From Phellopilus nigrolimitatus (lineage: Eukaryota; Basidiomycota; Agaricomycetes; Hymenochaetales; Hymenochaetaceae): DNA of 37,285 bases. Made by a program: the position numbers and the translations under genes. The notes beneath the pieces are model-generated. The model was not told the DNA's origin and did no database searches. It saw nothing but the letters and a program-made list of their open reading frames with translations. The stretch covers positions 1 through 37,285 of the forward strand of contig JAJOHG010000248.1 in NCBI GenBank assembly GCA_021029095.1. The letters are read 5' to 3'. The first letter of the stretch is position 1. Each line of letters begins with the position of its first letter. Shown here piece after piece: positions 34,528 through 37,285 of the stretch.

Positions 34528-35277
34528 ATGGTTCCGGAGATGCGTGATCGACGTGCACGAAGGTGCAGTGCAATTAGCTCGCCAGCTTCTGTCTTGCGTC
34601 CAGAGACGGCTTGCTGGAAGCTTGACAGCAGTACGATCGACGTGCTGCAGGACGATTGTAATCGACGAATCCTAATAACTAGCCTTTCCCAGAGGTCCAA
34701 GCCTCGATACAAAGGCAAATATAAGTCGGCGGCCGACGTGAAACTGGTGCGAAACTATGGAAGAATTCAGCGACGGATTCTTACGACGTCGAGATGTACA
34801 CTAGAAGTCAGCCACTCACAGTAAAGGAATTCAGACGAAATGCGAGCTCTAAACAATGTCTCGCGACTGCTTGCTGCAAAATCGACAGAGGTACTTGTGC
34901 TAGCGCTATTGCTAGCTGAATGCACGCGAACGTGACGGGTGTCGACGACGGAAGAGAGAAGACGGTGGGAGACTGTAACGGCGAAGTTGAGAAGGGATCT
35001 TAAGGAAGTCGGTGAAGATGAGCACGTTCAGAACGCACTACTTGTACTCGATGTCGACAGCGACGACGGCGACAACGACAGTGTGTTCTCGTTCTGGCCT
35101 TGAGGCGATGGCAAGGTTAATTTTTTATTATTTTTATTTTCTGCCCGATCCCTTTATTACTTGTTTTATTCAGGTCTTCGCACTCCGACAGATTCACGTA
35201 ACCCGGAACGGGCCGATAACCGATTTCTCCTGCTCTTCTCGGAGAATTGCAGCCGGCGGCAGTCAATTTTCCGGTAG
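34528..35277 (+). CDS. Candidate small multi-exon gene, unidentified
   Basis: A four-exon reading (34528-34657, 34726-34890, 34955-35080, 35174-35277) has agreeing phases and canonical splice ends. It gives 174 residues: LDSSTIDVLQDDFGGRRETG, then DSYDVEMYTRSQPLTVKEF, RRRWETVTAKLRRDLKEV, ALLVLDVDSDDGDNDS and LLLFSENCSRRQ. The third intron has a T-rich 3' end (acceptor ttattcag). I do not recognise a family. The ATG lies only 54 nt from the ATG of the opposite-strand gene, so the first exon may be wrong. The coding part could continue through further introns into the reading at 35568-36026. Confidence 0.35.
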
Positions 35278-35567
35278 TTTTTCTCATTTTCTACGCCGTT
35301 CACTTTCCCGCGGTTCCGCAGCAGGTCTGCTCTAGACTCCAGGCCTGCTAATGTAGCCGCGGCGCCAGACTGCTGTTCATCGTAGACGGAGTTCTGCATG
35401 TTCCCAACGTTGTGCACAATCTTGCACGCGCTCTTCGCTCTACGCAAGCACTTATCTGTTGTGCACCATCGTGAAATGATATGGAAGACCGCATATATGC
35501 GTTCTAGACTTTTCGTTAGCACGCTGCCGCTGATTGCCAGCAATTCTGATTTTCTTTGAGATGCAAG

Positions 35568-36026
35568 ATGAAAAGAAACGCTTGCCCTGCTGGACATCTT
35601 GAAAGTTCCAGAACCTCAGCTGCCTGCTTCAATGCATTATTGCTCGCCTTGCTCGCAAGGATTGCGTCGCAATGTCTTTTTGATGAACCATCGCTTCTGG
35701 TGTTTTGAACGTTATCGGCTTTAGTTGAAAAGCTCGATGATGTATCACGATTGTAAGTACTTCAATGATGGATTGCTTTCTGACACGAGGACATTAATTC
35801 AGGAGCTTTTCTACTATGAAAGAGCAAATACAGCAATTTTCGCCTTCCGATGAACTCAAGAGGTATGATTGCTTGCTTATTTCTTGAAGGCACATTGTGC
35901 TCATGCATCAGATCCGACAGGCCTCTTCCTCGCTCAAAATCTATGTCTGGGCCGATCTTCGATGAGCTGCGTGCTTCGCTCGCCTCCCAACACAGGCGAC
36001 TTGTCGAAATGAAAAGATTTTGGTAA
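35568..36026 (+). CDS. Candidate small gene, unidentified
   Basis: The last two exons are the best supported: 35803-35862 and 35912-36026, with donors GTAAGT and GTATGA and TTCAG/CATCAG acceptors. They encode FSTMKEQIQQFSPSDELKR, then SKSMSGPIFDELRASLASQ and HRRLVEMKRFW. Extending upstream through 35725-35752 and 35568-35673 gives 102 residues (MKRNACPAGHLESS...), but that first intron has a weak GTCTTT donor. The product looks helical. It may be the 3' part of the gene that starts near 34528. Confidence 0.4.
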
Positions 36027-36863
36027 TTTCACGATGCGATCGTTGCGGTATTGAAGCGCTCACATCCAGCGTGTTCGCTTCCACAGTAATATAGGAAACT
36101 ACCGTCCTAGCGTGACCGCCCAGTCTCAATAATGGTTTGCATTACTGACTGGTCATGTTATCATTGACGATCAGGGGCGTGATAGAGGGGATAGTCGTCC
36201 GATACCTTATAGGCCGCTGAATTCGAGTCCGCCGGTTATGCTTTCATCATAGATGTGATCTTGTCTCAATTTCGGAGTTCGCTTTCCTTCCCCTAGCTCT
36301 AGAATACAGCTCCAGGCAATTCTCTGCACGCGAAGATTCTTGCCCAGCGTGTTTCCCGCTTTTTGCAAGTGTACAACATATTCCTTGTGAAGTTTCATGC
36401 GGGAGACGCATACAGCAAGGCCAGCGCATCCTTCCCATTCTCCCGCATTTGGGCTTCTCCCGGCCGTGCGCCGTACGCCTGGGGGAACGTTTGATAAACT
36501 TTCAGTCTTCCGCGCGTATCTGCGTGCGTCCGCACAAGCCTCTTCGAGTATGCTAATAACCGCGTTCAGAACATTTTTGTCTCCATCTCAATGACCTGAC
36601 ATTCTAGCAGCGCCCGATTGGCTTGAGCATCCCCACAACTGTTACCTTCCGACCTTCTCTGCCTCTTTTGCTTTCCTTCCTTTCCCTTCTGTCATTCTGT
36701 GTACCCCCATCTATCTCAGCTCGGATTTAACTCCTCTCTATCTGCGCTGCAAACCCGCAGGAGACGGATAAATTTGGGATCCCGGTCTTTTCTGAGTCAT
36801 GCTTACTCGCTCGAGCGGCAACGCTCGGATGTTCTGCACTTCCTGACGCTTTCGGCGCGACGC
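36027..36863. other. Intergenic region with pyrimidine-rich promoter-like end
   Basis: About 840 nt with no supported gene. The segment 36651-36700 is strongly C/T-rich (ctctgcctcttttgctttcc and similar), a composition frequent just upstream of fungal transcription starts. This supports a plus-strand gene starting at 36864. Confidence 0.35.
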
Positions 36864-36917
36864 ATGCCTCCAGTGTCAGGCACCAACTCTTCTGCTATTG
36901 AATTGTTGGAGAGTCGT
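36864..36917 (+). CDS. Probable first exon of a plus-strand gene (partial)
   Basis: ATG 36864 encodes MPPVSGTNSSAIELLESR, immediately followed by a consensus GTATGT donor at 36918, with a pyrimidine-rich leader upstream. The rest of the gene would lie beyond the window or after the AT-rich segment. The product cannot be identified from 18 residues. Confidence 0.3.
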
Positions 36918-36931
36918 GTATGTGAATGACT

Positions 36932-37285
36932 TTATAAACTACCAAAGAGATTGTTTACCGGGTGGAGATACTGGAAAAGGAAACGCAAACTACCCCTCTC
37001 ACATTTCCACCGGGTAGGATGTCCTTGAGTGCTTTGAAGCTTTAAGCACGGCACTGGTTCTCTCAAGTGCGTAGCCATCTTTTTTAAAATAAAGAGTTCA
37101 TTGATTTTCTGATTTTCCTCCTTATTTAAAATTACCAGATTATCTGCAAATTCAAAAGTATCAAAATCAAACGCACTTCTTACTTTATCTCGGATCCTCG
37201 CCTCAGTCGTTGAATCTAGCAGTTTCTCCCGAAGTGAGTTCCCGCGCATAAAGTTGCTGATCAGCACTTGATCGATAGAAGCGCG
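36932..37285 (-). CDS. AT-rich open frame running off the edge, unidentified
   Basis: The minus strand is open from the right edge to TAA at 36934-36932 (about 117 codons). It reads SIDQVLISNFMRGNSLREKL, then FDFDTFEFADNLVILNKEEN, FILKKMATHLREPVPCLKLQ and RFLFQYLHPVNNLFGSL. Codon use is visibly more A/T-rich (AAT, AAA, TTT, GAT) than in the confident genes nearby. It overlaps the putative first intron of the plus-strand exon at 36864. This would suit an inserted element or captured foreign sequence, but no transposase, reverse transcriptase or terminal repeat is visible. Confidence 0.35.
   Translation of the reverse strand, partial: RASIDQVLISNFMRGNSLREKLLDSTTEARIRDKVRSAFDFDTFEFADNLVILNKEENQKINELFILKKMATHLREPVPCLKLQSTQGHPTRWKCERGSLRFLFQYLHPVNNLFGSL

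Noticed and set aside
35370..35460. Copia-like motif (VLHVPNVVHNLARAL) suggesting a retrotransposon
   Set aside because: Only a short resemblance; no integrase, reverse transcriptase, zinc knuckle or long terminal repeats nearby.
35166..35597. 143-codon minus-strand open frame
   Set aside because: Plausible length, but the plus strand here carries phase-consistent spliced exons and the minus product has no recognisable motif. Left uncalled rather than disproved.
1..37285. tRNA genes
   Set aside because: Scanning for B-box-like GGTTCGAATCC and paired A-box sequences on both strands gave no pair at the right spacing.

Overview
The window is nuclear DNA from a filamentous basidiomycete, most likely an agaricomycete. 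Almost every gene is split by short introns (about 45-110 nt, GT-AG) with codon-biased exons. The gene content is fungal, and several proteins look like basidiomycete-specific families. No rRNA, tRNA, CRISPR array or complete transposon could be supported. Gene models were built by hand, by joining exons whose phases agree and whose products match a family. Every model that I call confidently closes in frame over its whole length.

Layout. The left edge (1-176) holds the first exon of a minus-strand gene. Next come a SAM37/metaxin-type mitochondrial outer-membrane protein (1348-2802, -), a remnant of a local repeat gene family (3104-3493, -) and an OTU1/YOD1 deubiquitinase (3769-5151, +). After a gene-poor stretch there is a seven-exon small secreted protein (6885-7958, +). 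From 8.1 to 10.4 kb lies a nest of one intact and several decayed copies of a lineage-specific family, interleaved with a second, stop-interrupted gene. A major facilitator transporter follows (10714-13175, +).

The centre is dense with housekeeping genes: a J-domain/ankyrin/RG-tail protein (14135-16059, -) diverging from LUC7 of the U1 snRNP (16257-17589, +); a Rad9/Crb2/53BP1-type DNA-damage checkpoint mediator (17969-21819, -) with two ACGCGT boxes just upstream; GAA1 of the GPI transamidase (22640-25032, -) diverging from a USP48-like ubiquitin protease with three DUSP domains (25266-30055, +); and a 1251-residue conserved protein of unknown role (30369-34473, -).

The right end (34.5-37.3 kb) is weakly defined. 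It holds one or two small multi-exon candidate genes, a probable first exon of a plus-strand gene, and an AT-rich open frame on the opposite strand running off the edge.

The annotated genes do not form one pathway. The common themes are ubiquitin/protein quality control (two deubiquitinases and a J protein) and organelle membrane machinery (SAM37, GAA1). The most unusual part is the decaying gene-family nest at 8-10 kb with an outlier at 3.1 kb. The most informative regulatory signal is the MCB pair at the checkpoint gene.
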